A DNA stretch of 64,000 nucleotides from Brachypodium distachyon (taxonomy: Eukaryota > Streptophyta > Magnoliopsida > Poales > Poaceae): assembly GCF_000005505.3 (NCBI RefSeq), contig NC_016133.3, forward strand, positions 32,822,737 through 32,886,736, written 5' to 3'. Of this stretch, positions 23,021 to 34,188 are shown one piece after another. Within the stretch, counting starts at the first letter, position 1. The number at the start of each line of letters is the position of its first letter. The position numbers and the translations under genes were made by a program. The notes under the pieces were generated by a model. It ran no database searches, had not been told where the DNA came from, and was given only the letters and a program-made list of their open reading frames with translations.

Positions 23021-23230
23021 CTTCTATGAAGGATGGTGGCACGTACTTGACGGTGGTTAACAGTGGAGCGTGTATATTTTATTTTGCCAGTGTAAATATA
23101 TGTAAGTTCAACCTAGGAAACAGCGCATTTTGTTGTTGTTGTTGGTCGTCACTGCCGTTCACTACTACTAGTAGCACAACTAGCAAATAAAAAAGATTAC
23201 GAACTTATACATTTTTAATGCGAGTACTTT

Positions 23231-23270
23231 AATCAGTTCAACCTCATTCCCGTAAAAAAAAATCAGTTCA
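23231..23270. repeat. 20-bp poly(A)-ended micro-insertion with 10-bp duplication
   Basis: AATCAGTTCA occurs at 23231-23240 and 23261-23270. The 20 bases between read ACCTCATTCCCGT then seven A. Same architecture as the insertion at 414-463. Confidence 0.65.
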
Positions 23271-25310
23271 CACTCGCAAAACATGCATTATTCCAGCATC
23301 CTTTTGCTTGCAAATTTGTGCTAGCCCCAGCATGCAGTTGGTCAGTGCCAGAGCTATAAATTAATTATTGTCACAGAATTGTTTCTCCGAAAGTCTCGGT
23401 CTAGCATGAACAGAAACGGAAAGGCCTGCATGAAACTACGGTGCGGTGTGATTTACTGCCATTAGCATGCATCTGGTCAAGGTCAACGGTGTGCATGCAC
23501 CCACACGTCCAAGGAAATTCTGCGTGGCTGACTATACATACGCACTCATAAGTAGTAGCTCCACCGGTCCATGCACGCAGGAAGTCCAAAACAGCCTCGA
23601 GCCTAGGACTTGGACGTGTCGTGTGTCGTGTGCCGTGTCGAGTGAGTGAAACCTACGAGCACTCGCGGGGAAAACGGCCGGAGGATGCGTGCGTAGAGCG
23701 GCCTAGCTACGACTTGGTGCGCGAGGAAAAAGAGGAGTCACACCTTGCAGCTGCTACTAGCATTTATGACTCATGCTGCATGGCCCGGCCGGCCTTTGTA
23801 CTAGTACCAGTGAATGATGAGGACACGAATTTAATTCAGCGCTCGCCCTGCGGCCGGCCCTAATTCACCTCGGTTTTCCGGCCGGCCTCAACGTTACGTT
23901 CTTGAAGAGCGCATCCCGGGCCCCGGCCGGCTGGCGGGCATGGAGGACGACGGACGCCCTTGCCTTGCTGCTCGCTGGGCTTGGAGGAGGCCAAAACAGC
24001 CGCACACGGCCGGTGTCAGAGGACGGAAACGGCGTCGGTCAAAAGCAATACCGACACTAGCAGACTGGCTGCGCGTCCCTCCATCCCAGGGTCGTCGCAA
24101 TCGATTGCCAAATGATTCGACCGGCCCCGGCCGCGAGACGCGAGGCGAGCCAGCGCGCGCGCGGCGGTGCAGCTGGTAATAACCGCACGGAAACGACGCG
24201 AGGCTTCAGAAACCGAGGACCGATCCAGCAGTGAGCGAGAGGCTATAGGCTGTACTACTCCAGCAGCAGCGGCGGCATCTAGCCCTGGAGACTTTTCACG
24301 TACGTGGGCGCGCGTGGAGAACTGAACCGCGCGGAAAAGGCTCCTTTTCCCGACCCTCTCAGCTCTCTCTCTAGCTGAGCGCTGCCATAAATTCCCATTA
24401 ACTCACGGGGGACGCTGCCTGCTAGCTGCTGCCTGTGCGAAGAGGTCTGGCGTGGTGTGAATGTGATGGATGCGAGACGATGCCGATGCCGACGCGACGC
24501 GCCCCGGCACGTAGTCCAGTCGACTCTGCTGCTGCCATCAAACGGCGCCACCAACCAGTCAGTGATGGAGTGGTACTGCTTGCAATGCTGCGTCCTGCAT
24601 GCACACTGTCTCTACGTACTGCTCCGTATTGCCGTATTGGATCCCTCGTCGTCTACTGCAATATGGTGTACTACATGTTGTACGTACGCGCATCTCAGCA
24701 ATTTCTTTACTCCGTATAACTAACTACTCGCGCTAACAAATTTTAATTTGGATCGGAGTTACAAGTCCAGAGATGATATTATGCTTGTATAGTCTCGACT
24801 AGCATATATAGACATATAGTACACGTACAAATGCTCGCACGCCCCCAATGGACCTTACCGCACGTACGTAAATGCCTATCTGGCCTTGTTCACCACGGGT
24901 TCTGGCTTATTTGCATGCCGCGGTGGCGAGAGAGCCTGAATGGAAATATCATCAGAGACTGAGCAAAGTTTTCGCATCAGGAGCTATAGCTTACTAGGAG
25001 TTCGCTGTACGCCATTTAGAGGCCACGAACGAACCTAGGATGACGATATGTTATCGCCTAGTTTTTTTTTAAAAAAAAAAACACCAGCTAGTATTTTAAA
25101 AAAGGTGCGGCTAAAGTACCCTGATTTTTAAGCAATGAGTTTTAAATATCAGTTGACGTTTTAGAACCTTTGGATTAAGATCTGAAGTCCATCCCCATTC
25201 TCTCATCTCCCACTTGCTAGCCGGATTAAGATCCGATGGATACCATGTCGACTTATCTTTAACTAAAAAACATGCGACTTCTTAATAGCATGCAAATCCA
25301 TATAAAAAAA
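23271..25310. other. intergenic, GC-rich middle, no gene recognised
   Basis: The part 23.5-24.6 kb is GC-rich with overlapping open frames on both strands, but none shows a domain or consistent splice pattern. CCATAAATTCCC near 24385 resembles a TATA box, so an unrecognised non-coding or first-exon transcript is possible. The rest is AT-rich. The segment 25.13-25.29 kb resembles 38.80-38.97 kb (shared CATCCCCA...TCTCCCAC and TAACTAAAAA...GCGACTT-like blocks), suggesting a diverged dispersed repeat. Confidence 0.4.
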
Positions 25311-25315
25311 CGATG

Positions 25316-25570
25316 TTACTGGTGAGAACTATCTAGGGTTCCAACTGTCATCCCTCCTCCGCCAGTTTTCTCTAAGATATACCCTAGAAACCTATCTAAG
25401 ATATACCCTATCTAAGATCTGATTGAATTATTGTCAGTTTTCTCTAAGATATACCCTAGAAACCTATCTAGGGTTCCAACTGTCATCCCTCCTCCACCAG
25501 TAAATCGTCGGTCTTCTCCTCCTCCGTAGTCGTGGTGTAAGAAGGTCATGATTTACTGGTGAGAACTGTA
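25316..25570. repeat. nested local duplication
   Basis: ATCTAGGGTTCCAACTGTCA with its continuation through CCTCCTCC occurs at 25331-25364 and 25466-25500. GTTTTCTCTAAGATATACCC with following CTAGAAACCTATCTA occurs at about 25363-25398 and 25435-25470. TTACTGGTGAGAACT occurs at 25316-25330 and 25553-25567. Near-identity suggests recent rearrangement. Confidence 0.75.
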
Positions 25571-25587
25571 GTTTTTATCGTCTAGAG

Positions 25588-25950
25588 ACTTTTTTTTTTC
25601 GAACCGGAGTCCGAAGGACTCAATCCATTGATTAAGAAGAAGAGAGTCGCCCCATTAATTATGGAAAACCGAGAAAAAACTGTTACAAAAGTCCACCGTG
25701 CAAACCGCACTGAGGACACACGGGACGACCTGGCCACCAACACTCACTCCACGCACGCCGCTGAAAGAAAGTTGCCGTCGACAAGCAGAAGTCATCGTCA
25801 TCACACAAACAATCCTCCAGAGCTGGCGACTCTGACTTCCCTCACCAATGACCAAGAACGGGTCCCTGCCCCAGAAGGCACGCAAGCTCGCGTCGGCTCA
25901 AGCCAAACAGTCGGCCACCCCTTGCAAGTGACCAAGAGGCACCGATTCTG
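25588..25950 (-). mobile_element. LINE 3' end, minus orientation, 5'-truncated
   Basis: The segment starts on the plus strand with a T run followed by CGAACCGGAGTCCGAAGGAC and TCAATCCATTGATTAAGAAG. Inverted, this is the usual 3' end of grass LINEs, ending in poly(A). The left limit is the T run; the right limit is set loosely. About 50 bp here (25790-25840) resemble 26026-26075. Confidence 0.55.
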
Positions 25951-25982
25951 ATGATGAGCGACAAAAGGGCGATATGTGAGGC

Positions 25983-26438
25983 TTGCGCGGAACAAGACCC
26001 CCAAGGCCACGACCACCCATCGCCAAGTCACCGTCATCACGCGAACACTCCTTTGAGCTGGCGACTCCGACTTCCCAGCGACAAAGTGATGAAGACATCC
26101 CTAGTCCTTTATCATCAACTCCAATTGATGATGTTGTTGCACAAGACAACCCCAATGAAGTTAGACTTGGGCCAATAACAAGAGCACGTGCAAAGCTACT
26201 TGAACAACAGGTGAACTCACTCTTAATTGAATCTGATGTTTTAATTGATGAGAGCTTTATACTACCTAAGTCTATGCATCTATGTATGATCAGATTTGAA
26301 GATGATTCAAACCTTGCACGTGGAGGAGGAGAGTTGCAGCAAAATCCATCGCCGTTGATTTCCAATATCAAGAAGAGCGCGAGGGAGGAGAGGGAGGCCG
26401 GCGCATCACATGAAGAGGAGGAAATCAACCAGCAATAG
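25983..26438 (+). pseudogene. gypsy retrotransposon polyprotein, C-terminal remnant
   Basis: The open frame contains LGPITRARAKLLEQQVNSLL followed by FILPKSMHLCMIRFEDD and LARGGGE, the characteristic extreme C-terminus of a grass Ty3/gypsy polyprotein just upstream of the 3' LTR. The catalytic reverse transcriptase, RNase H and integrase regions that should precede it are absent. It is directly followed by an LTR-like segment. Confidence 0.7.
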
Positions 26439-26439
26439 A

Positions 26440-27068
26440 AGTTGTTGTGGCTGATGCTAGGACAAGTCCTACGATACGTCAAACATGTCTAAGGCATCAG
26501 CGCACGTCGAGGAGCATGTGACACACATAGGGCTGCCTACGACATGGTTTATTTGACTAAATGTTAGATGGGCCTGCGTGTTCATAGTTTGTGCTGAACC
26601 CAACGTTTTGGATCAGTTTGTATCAAGTTTGGGTTGAACCAAGTTCGAGTCCGAGTCCAATTAGGTTGCTGGACGTCCACCCTCCTATATAAGTTGAGGG
26701 GCGCCCACGATTAGGGTCAGTCCACGTTTAAATTATTCAGAACATTTCGTTGAACTGCTACAAGCATTCATCTAAAATTATATTCCTCTTTGATTCGATT
26801 AGGAATTTTACCTTCACCACTTTGTTGCGATCTGGTGTTTTTTCTACTGAAGATTCAAGTGCTATCTATTGTTCCACTGGGAATTGGTAGATTGTAGAAC
26901 TGCTTCGTGGTCGGCGGCTACGTGCGCAAGCATGTGGTGTTGCAACTATCAAATAGGGTTGAGAATTGTTGCATTGGCAGCAAGGACCAGCCAGAGATTC
27001 GCCAGCGTCTCGCAAGTTATCAATTATCTACTACGAGGTCAACGAGAAGATCGGGCCACCCCTTATCA
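26440..27068 (+). repeat. gypsy LTR (approximate limits)
   Basis: The segment lies between a polyprotein 3' end and a primer-binding site. It contains TCCTATATAAGTTGAGG (about 26681-26697), a core promoter, and ends at TTATCA just before TTGGTATCAG. The 3' boundary is good to a few bases; the 5' TG boundary is uncertain, and the true LTR may start as late as about 26510. Only one copy is in the window, so the LTR pair cannot be compared. Confidence 0.6.
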
Positions 27069-27071
27069 TCT

Positions 27072-28242
27072 TGGTATCAGATTTCCAGCATTTACTCGGT
27101 GAGCAAATTCCATCCCATAGATTAGTTTTGTTTTCATCCTATACAGAAAAAGCCACAAAAATATTAGGATTAGATTTTTGCCATAACCTAGTTGCATCGG
27201 TTCATCTAGTTCTTGTGCTGGTCGTAGTCCTTCCTTTGCCTAACTTTCTCTTCCGGTTAGGGTTTGTTCCGAGGAGTTCTTGTTCTAGTTGGAGTCGGCG
27301 AGATCTATTTTGTTTTCGTCCGTGTCAAGTTGCAGTTTGAGTCCTTTTCCAAATCCGAGTTGCGTTAGTTTCCTATTCGAATCCGAGTTGAGTTAGTTTC
27401 CAAATTCGTGTTTCTTTTCACACGGTTTTTCTTTTCCGCGTTTGTTGCAATCCGAATCAGAATAGAGTTTGTTTTCTTTTCTGTTTGTTAACCCTAGCCA
27501 CAGCCTTTCTATCATATAAGAGTAGGAACCTTCCCACGAGACTAGCATATTTGGCTCTACGGGCTGCTCTTTGTTTACCTTTATACAGTTTGCTTCCCAT
27601 ATCAATCCGATTTGTAAGTTGATCTGAGTCCGGAAAGTTTCGGCCGCAAGGAAAGAGGAGGGGGACAGCAAAAAAAAAGTCTGGAAACCTCTCCGAAAAT
27701 TTTCGAGCCTACACTGTTTTTACACTTCCTGGATTGTTTTTAGCCATCTGCCGTTGTAGCGGGAAATTTTTGAGTAGAAACGTGGCCAAAAGTTGTGCTA
27801 CAAATTTGTTGTTTTGAGTTGTTCTGCCTACTAGCTGGAGCAATCTTGTGCCCGGATACCTTGAACTTTGTTAGCGTCTCTCCTGGCGCATTTGCAACAC
27901 GAGCATTACTCCGACATATATCATAATTCTCAGCTCGTTCTTTTGGTTCTTTGCCCCATTTATCTTTGTGTGTGCATTTTCGGTGAGTTGTGTGTCATAC
28001 GATCAGCACTAGGATTTGTGAATTGGTGTTGTTAGGTATCCTCACCAAGCTCCACCATATACCCTGGTTTGTCGTGTATAATCTCTCCCTTGGTATTCGC
28101 TTCATCACATCCGTGCACGTTCTGCCCCTACAAGTTGGTAAGCTATACTAATTCACTTTGGAACAGTAAGATACATTGTTTCTTTCAGTTTTGAGTGAGT
28201 TGAGAGTTTTCCACATATATTTTTCCTTTTTGTGCTCTAATC
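27072..28242 (+). other. gypsy leader with primer-binding site
   Basis: TGGTATCAG at 27072-27080 matches the start of the usual tRNA-Met primer-binding site. About 1.17 kb of T-rich untranslated leader follows up to the gag start region. No coding frame is evident. Confidence 0.6.
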
Positions 28243-29662
28243 ATGTCGACCAAGGATGGTGCAAGTGATGTTTTGCAGAAGAAGGGCTGCTACTGAGGTG
28301 GTGCATTGGCATGAATACGAAGCCCTACGTGATCACTTGAAGTTCAAGATAAATCAGGCGGTTGAACCCATATCCTCAGATTTGCAGCATGTGGATATGA
28401 AGGTTGATGAGGCCATTAACACGGCTCAAGCGACACAAGGTCACGTGACAACCATGCAGTGCTCTCTCGCTGATTTAACACAGGCAGTGGAGGATTTGCG
28501 CATGCTCGTTGAGCGCCAACAACAGCAAGATCAGCACCATGATGATGATGATGCTAGCGTTAATGATGGTGGTGCAACCCATAATGTGCGTGGCCATCAG
28601 CAAAATCAGGATCTGCGTCACAATGCGCCGATGGGTTTTGGCCATGGAGGTGGCCGTGGTGATGGAGGTCGTGGGCATGGCCGTGGTGATGGAGGTCGTG
28701 GGAATGGCCGTGCTAGTGCCTTCCCTATGGGTCATGCACGCAATGAGTTTCATCATGATGATAGACAGCACGCTCATCGTGATGATGACGGGCTGGGCAA
28801 ACCGAAGTTTTCTATTCCCAAGTTTGAGGGCTCTACTGATGTTGAAGAATATCTTATTTGGGAGTTGAAGATAGAGAAATTATGACGTTTGCATGAGTAC
28901 ACCGAAGACAGAAAAATCAAATTAGCTTCTTCAGAGTTCGATGGATATGCTTTGCGTTGGTGGGATAACATCGTGCGTACTAGGCAGGAAGAAGGTGATC
29001 CACCAATCATCACGTGGAGAACTATGAAGGAAGTGATGCGTGATCGTTTTATTCCTCGCAACTATATGCGTTCTCTCTATGATAAGTTGCAGAATTTGAG
29101 GCAAGGCACTATGTCCATGGATGATTATTTTCAAGAGATGGAGTTGATTATGCAGCGTGCTAGAGTTCGTGAGCAACCAGAACAGACCATGCAACGGTTT
29201 CTTTTTGGTTTGACATACAATATCAAGCGCATCGTTCGGCATCACCAATATTATGACATGACCGAGTTGCTACATCATGCACGGGAGGCTGAACTTCAGT
29301 TAGCCGAGGATGTTAAGTTTGCTGCTCGTTCCACTTCAGCTCGTGGTGGTTTCACGCCACGATCAGTAGGTGGAGTACCTCCACCAAGTCCTTCTTCGAG
29401 TATTCGTGGTCCTTCACCGAGCAAGCCCGAATCTACTGTTATCAACGCCAAGAAACCAGTACAACCTGCTCCTAGTGCTGCGGGTTCCTCTATGTCTACA
29501 ACAAGAAACAAGGATATGAATTGTCATACATGTGGTGGCAGGGGTCACTTCAAGCGAGATTGTCCAAATAAGAAGGTTATGTTGGTGAATGAGGATTTGG
29601 AGTATGAGACCGGTGATGATGTTGATCCTGAATTTGAACCTTTGGAGGATGAAGATGCTTAG
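28243..29662 (+). pseudogene. gag: gypsy gag, broken by one frameshift and one stop
   Basis: The natural start is likely the ATG at 28243 (MSTKDGAS), but a small insertion near 28275-28290 shifts frame; the protein continues in the frame with AATEVVHWHEYEALRDH. It has a His/Asp-rich stretch and RGDGGRGHGRGDGGRGNGR, then KLEVE-type capsid sequence. At 28883-28885 a TGA interrupts (..IEKL, then RLHEYTED), most simply a TGG to TGA change. The rest stays open: the capsid domain with ALRWWDNIVRTRQEEGDPPI, and a CCHC zinc knuckle CHTCGGRGHFKRDC encoded at 29522-29563. The frame stops at 29660-29662. The element cannot make intact Gag. Confidence 0.9.
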
Positions 29663-30310
29663 GATGAAGGTGCTGTTGATGCCTACGCGACACATTTTCC
29701 TACCATTGTGTGTTCGCAAAGGGTGCCGAATGTCACACCTAGTCCTGAGAATCAGCGCTGCAACTTGTTCCAAACAAAAGCTATTGTTGGTCCTAGCAAG
29801 GCATGCAAGGTGATTATTGATGGTGGTAGTTGTCGGAACTAGCTAGTAAGGAGCTTTGTGCAAAACTGAAATTGAAATATTTGCCGCACCCCAATCCATA
29901 TTATATTCAATGGTTGAATGATAGTGGGGAGATGAAGATCAGCTATATGGTGCGTGTGGAATTTCAGATTAGACCATACAAAGACACCGTTGAGTGTGAT
30001 GTGGTTCTCATGACTGTGTGTCACTTGTTGTTGGGTCGTCCATGGCAATATGATAGGAACGTCCGTATCATTTGAATTGGCGTGGCAAGGATGTTACTTT
30101 GAGACCCATGACACCACAGCAAATTGTAAATGAATCATGGCAGAAAGTTGAAGTAAATTGTGAGAATGAGCGTGAGAGATTAGATAGACGAGCGACTCCA
30201 CTTTCGATGAGCGAGAGCCACAAGCCAAATTTGAGTGGTAAACAGAACGGTGAGGGAGATAATTCCTTAGTAATGCTAGCCACCAAATCTGATTTGAGAG
30301 AGTTCAGCGA
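29663..30310 (+). pseudogene. gypsy aspartic protease and linker, disrupted
   Basis: Near 29812-29835 the frame reads VIIDGGSCRN and then hits a stop where the family has a continuous aspartic-protease domain. The next open frame carries LASKELCAKLKLKYLPHPNP, VECDVVLMTVCHLLLGRPW and, after a frame break near 30070, NWRGKDVTLRPMTPQQIVNE. Homology is lost near 30390; no reverse transcriptase, RNase H or integrase follows, so the element is truncated. A ~30-bp tandem duplication (CTTTTGTGCTTATGTGCAAA twice, 30327-30382) sits at the break. Confidence 0.85.
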
Positions 30311-30634
30311 GGATCCTATTTTGACGCCTTTTGTGCTTATGTGCAAAGGTTACTTTGACGACTTTTGTGCTTATGTGCAAAGGTGTTTTAGAGGTCAGAG
30401 ACGTGGTTCAGAGGTCCAACGGCAACATCGAGTTTCGCTGCGCAACAGGCGAGTGCAGGAGGAAGACAACAACGCTTATCCACAAGTACTTTACTTCAAA
30501 GATGGTTTTTTAGAGTTGGTTGATTTATTATCGTAAAATAAAAGTTGATGGCCGCTGGGACTGGGCCAGAACAATTTAGCCCAGATATAGTTTCCCAGGG
30601 GCCCAGCAAGGCGCGCATATCTGTCGTAGCAAAA

Positions 30635-30680
30635 GTCTTCGATGAACCCCCCTCAAAAGAAAAAAAAAGTCTTCGATGAA
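30635..30680. repeat. 22-bp A-rich micro-insertion with 12-bp duplication
   Basis: GTCTTCGATGAA occurs at 30635-30646 and 30669-30680; including flanking A bases the match reaches 16. The insert is CCCCCCTCAAAAG followed by A. The CCCTCAAAA tail matches the insertion at 431-446. Confidence 0.75.
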
Positions 30681-30811
30681 AAATCAGGTCACCTGCGGGG
30701 CACCGTGCACATGCGGGTAGGGGTAAACCACAACGAAACGACGGGGATTTTATCGGAAGACGAACGGACAAGAACGAATGCGCCTGAAACCGTGCCTCCG
30801 ATCCACCGACG

Positions 30812-33800
30812 ATGGCTCTTCCGACAGCCAAGGCGGCGCCTTTCGCGTCGCAGCCTCACGGCAGAGGCAACCTCCTCCGGCGACCACCGTCATCAGCGCC
30901 CGCCCCTGCAGCCGCGCTGCGCCTCGGGCCACTCTTCTGGCCGTGGGAAAAGGTTCCAACTCCCAACACGCCATCTCAGTATCTCTCTCATCTACTGACT
31001 GCATCCATGATATATACAGCAGTTCAGAACTCCAGATTACACTGGGGCAATCCCTTGCACTAAGCACTCGCCCCTGCTTAGAAGTATGCACAGTCGAGTG
31101 TAAAAATTACCACATGGGATGTTTGGCTAGCAGTTTAATTCCAGTGTGATGAACTGATGACAAGTGAGGTAACTGTGAAAATAATACGGAGTGCGAAGTA
31201 GTTCAGAAACTATGCCTAAGAGTTCATCGGAAACAAAAAATAAGTCCAGTATGGAATCTGAACTTAGAAGTGACCGTGCAGGACTTGGTTGCATACAGCA
31301 TGAAGGAAGCATTGAAGGCAGTTTTTTTTTATACAGTACATTACTGATGCCGCGACATGACATGAGCTGAGCTGAATGTACAGAAGTACAACAGCTTGCC
31401 ATCAACAGCATGGTGAGCAGACGAGACACCAGCACAAACTACATGTTGCTCTGTCTGAACGTGCACGCCTAGAACTAATTTCTGCCTCCATAAGCACAAA
31501 CCACAAGAAGGATCCGATGACCATTGTTCAACGAAACTCGAGCAGGAAGCCAGGAAAGCACTAGATTAGTAGCACTAGCAGTACCTTTTTTGGTATCCCA
31601 GCTACGGATCAGAAAGTAGATGTCTCCTGTTCTTTTGGATCCGAGCTATTGTCAATATGCATTCTGACGCTGCTGTTCGTATTTGTCCAAGTCGTGCACG
31701 GCAATCCAAAAGTTCTATATCGTGTGATTGCTGTTACTAAGTTCCATGGCTATGCGTATTTAACTCTAGTTGGGTGAAAAGCTACTGACATGTTGTCTCT
31801 AATAAAGTTAGTTGACACCTCTGATAAAAGCGTGGAAAGAGTTAGGTGATGCACCAGAAAACATGAACACCAAGCAGAAGATATTGACCCGAGAAACTCT
31901 AGTACTTCTACGAAGTCCTGATGATCAGTGACAAATTTGAACCCTTAAAAATTCCAGATGTCACAGAAGTTCTAAACTCTGTCGAGCCAACTAGCCAATT
32001 TTGCATCTCTGTAAGTCTGTATGCTCACTTTACAGTCTGAATTAACATGGCACCGTATCTTCAGAGAAACTGGAGTCTGTACAATTAGTACATGAAGTTT
32101 TCAGCACTTGTTCACTGAAATCTGTTGTAGGTGTAACACTGCTGCTTCACAAATCTAGGTGAAAGTTGGGCCCCTTTCAGTCTCCCCCATGGGCTTCGGA
32201 ACATGGGCATGGGGCAACCAGCTGCTCTGGGGCTACCAAGAAAGCATGGACAGTGAGCTCCAGGAGTGCTTCAATTTGGCTCTGAAGAATGGCATAAACC
32301 TCTTCGATACCGCCGACTCCTATGGAACTGGGAAGCTGAATGGCCAGAGCGAAAGGCTGCTTGGAAAATTTATCCGCGAGTTCGAAGGTTGGATAGTTTT
32401 ACAATGGCTCAAAATGAATTTAGTTCGAGAAAAAAAAAACTGTACTGATGCTTGTTCCATCACTTCTCATTCTCTAGACCTTGTTGTGTCCCAGGGCCGA
32501 TCAAATCTCCAGACGATGTAGTCATAGCGACAAAGTTTGCCGCGTATCCTTGGCGGCTAACGTCAGGCCAATTTGTCAACGCTTGCAAGTACTCCTCCAT
32601 TCGTGTGCTTAATGTACATCAGCCATATTTCCCGTTGGATTTATGTGCATTATACTAGCATGGAATTTCTGATAATCTGACGAAAACACATAGCTCACCA
32701 AGTTTATATATATTACCAGGTCTTCGCTAGAAAGGCTACAGATTGACCGCCTCGGGATAGGGCAGCTTCATTGGTCGACTGCAAACTACGCGCCTCTGCA
32801 AGAACGCGTGCTCTGGGACGGTTTAGTTGAAATGTATGCCAAGGTCTGAAGGTGTTCAACCATTTCTTCAGACTTCAGAGTTCAGAATCATCCTGTATTT
32901 TTAGATAAGGGATTAGTTTAATTGCTCTCCGGTCTCTGCATCAAACGGATGCACACAGCAAAGCCTGTACTCTGTATAGTGCTAGTGCACACTTCAGTGC
33001 TACACACCATGTATCTGAAGTTGGTGGTGTTTTCAGGGGCTTGTCCGGGCCGTAGGTGTCAGCAATTACGGGCCGAAGCAGCTGCTGAAGATCCATGGCT
33101 ATCTAGCGTCTAGAGGCGTCCCCTTGAGTTCAGCTCAGGTACCTGCAGAAAATGGCTTTGCTGTGTCTATCTTGAGCCTAGATATTACTCTTGATGCAGT
33201 GTCGTTTATGTCTGAACCTTACTGCGTAACGCAGGTCCAGTTCTCGCTACTGAGCATGGGCGATGAGCAGATGGAATTGAAGTCCGTGTGCGATTCACTT
33301 GGGGTTCGCCTAATCGCTTACAGCCCGCTTGGGCTGGGCATGCTCACCGGGAAGTATGATGCCTCCAACCTACCAAATGGGCCGAGGTGATGGCCGATGG
33401 AATGTTTGTTTCCTTCTCTGAACTTACATGCAAGGTGATGAGTGAATGTTTCTTTTCTGAACTTCTCTTTATTGTTCGCTGCAATGTAGGTCTGTGCTGT
33501 TCCGGCAGATTCTTCCCGGGCTTGAGTCGTTGCTGTCTTGTCTCGGGAGTATTGCAGAAAGAAAGGGGAAAACCATGTCTCAAGTAAGTGCTTTTCTGAT
33601 CTGCAAAGTGTTTCTGTATAACAAGTGATCTTTTTTCTTGTACACCGAATGCAGAGTTCTTGCAAGTTGGCTTTGACACCAATCAGAATTTTACGAGGGG
33701 ATCAATGCGATGTCGTCACAGATAAATAATTCTGGAACTGTTCTGAACGCAGGTGGCCATAAACTGGTGCATCTGCAAAGGCGCGGTTCCTATCCCCGGC

Positions 33801-33938
33801 GTGAAAACGGTGAAGCACGTGGAGGACAACTTGGGTGCGCTTGGCTGGAGGCTGAGCCCCTCTGAGATTTCAGAACTCGAAGCTGCAGCCATGGATTCTC
33901 CCAAGAAAATGCTCCAGAACATATTCCAAACCGCATGA
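30812..33938 (+). CDS. aldo/keto reductase, probably plastid-targeted
   Basis: Eight exons: 30812-30952, 32159-32387, 32495-32588, 32720-32843, 33037-33138, 33235-33386, 33490-33583 and 33753-33938. All junctions are GT/AG and the sum is 1122 bp (373 residues). Exon 1 (47 aa) is rich in Ala, Pro, Arg and Ser with few acidic residues, a likely chloroplast transit peptide. The core is an AKR barrel: FDTADSYG supplies the catalytic Asp97 and Tyr102, VVIATKFA Lys137 and QLHWS His172, so the tetrad is intact. AVPIPGVKTVKHVEDNLGA near the C-terminus is the NADP(H)-binding end. It closely resembles the plant group of uncharacterised plastid oxidoreductases such as Arabidopsis At1g06690; the physiological substrate is unknown. 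It is convergent with the methionine gamma-lyase gene, 250 bp away. Intron 1 is 1.2 kb. Confidence 0.93.
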
Positions 33939-34188
33939 TCGAGCACAACCAACGCAGAGAGATGACATCAACATGAAACGTACAGCTTACTGTTCATCGC
34001 CTGCCTACTTCAAGTTCAATTCGCACATGCTTATTCCGTTACATCTCCCAGTTCCCCGAAGTCTAAATCATACATGCAGCTTAACACATTGGTTGGCATC
34101 CGTCTGATCAGCTGATCAGATGGCGCTTAACCTAACTTTGCAGCTAATAGCACTAATATATACCATCAGCACCGCCGGTGACTCAGAT

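Noticed and set aside
32159..32521. Open frame starting at 32159 as an independent start for the reductase
   Set aside because: The codon there is GTG directly after an intron AG; the true start is the ATG at 30812 in exon 1.
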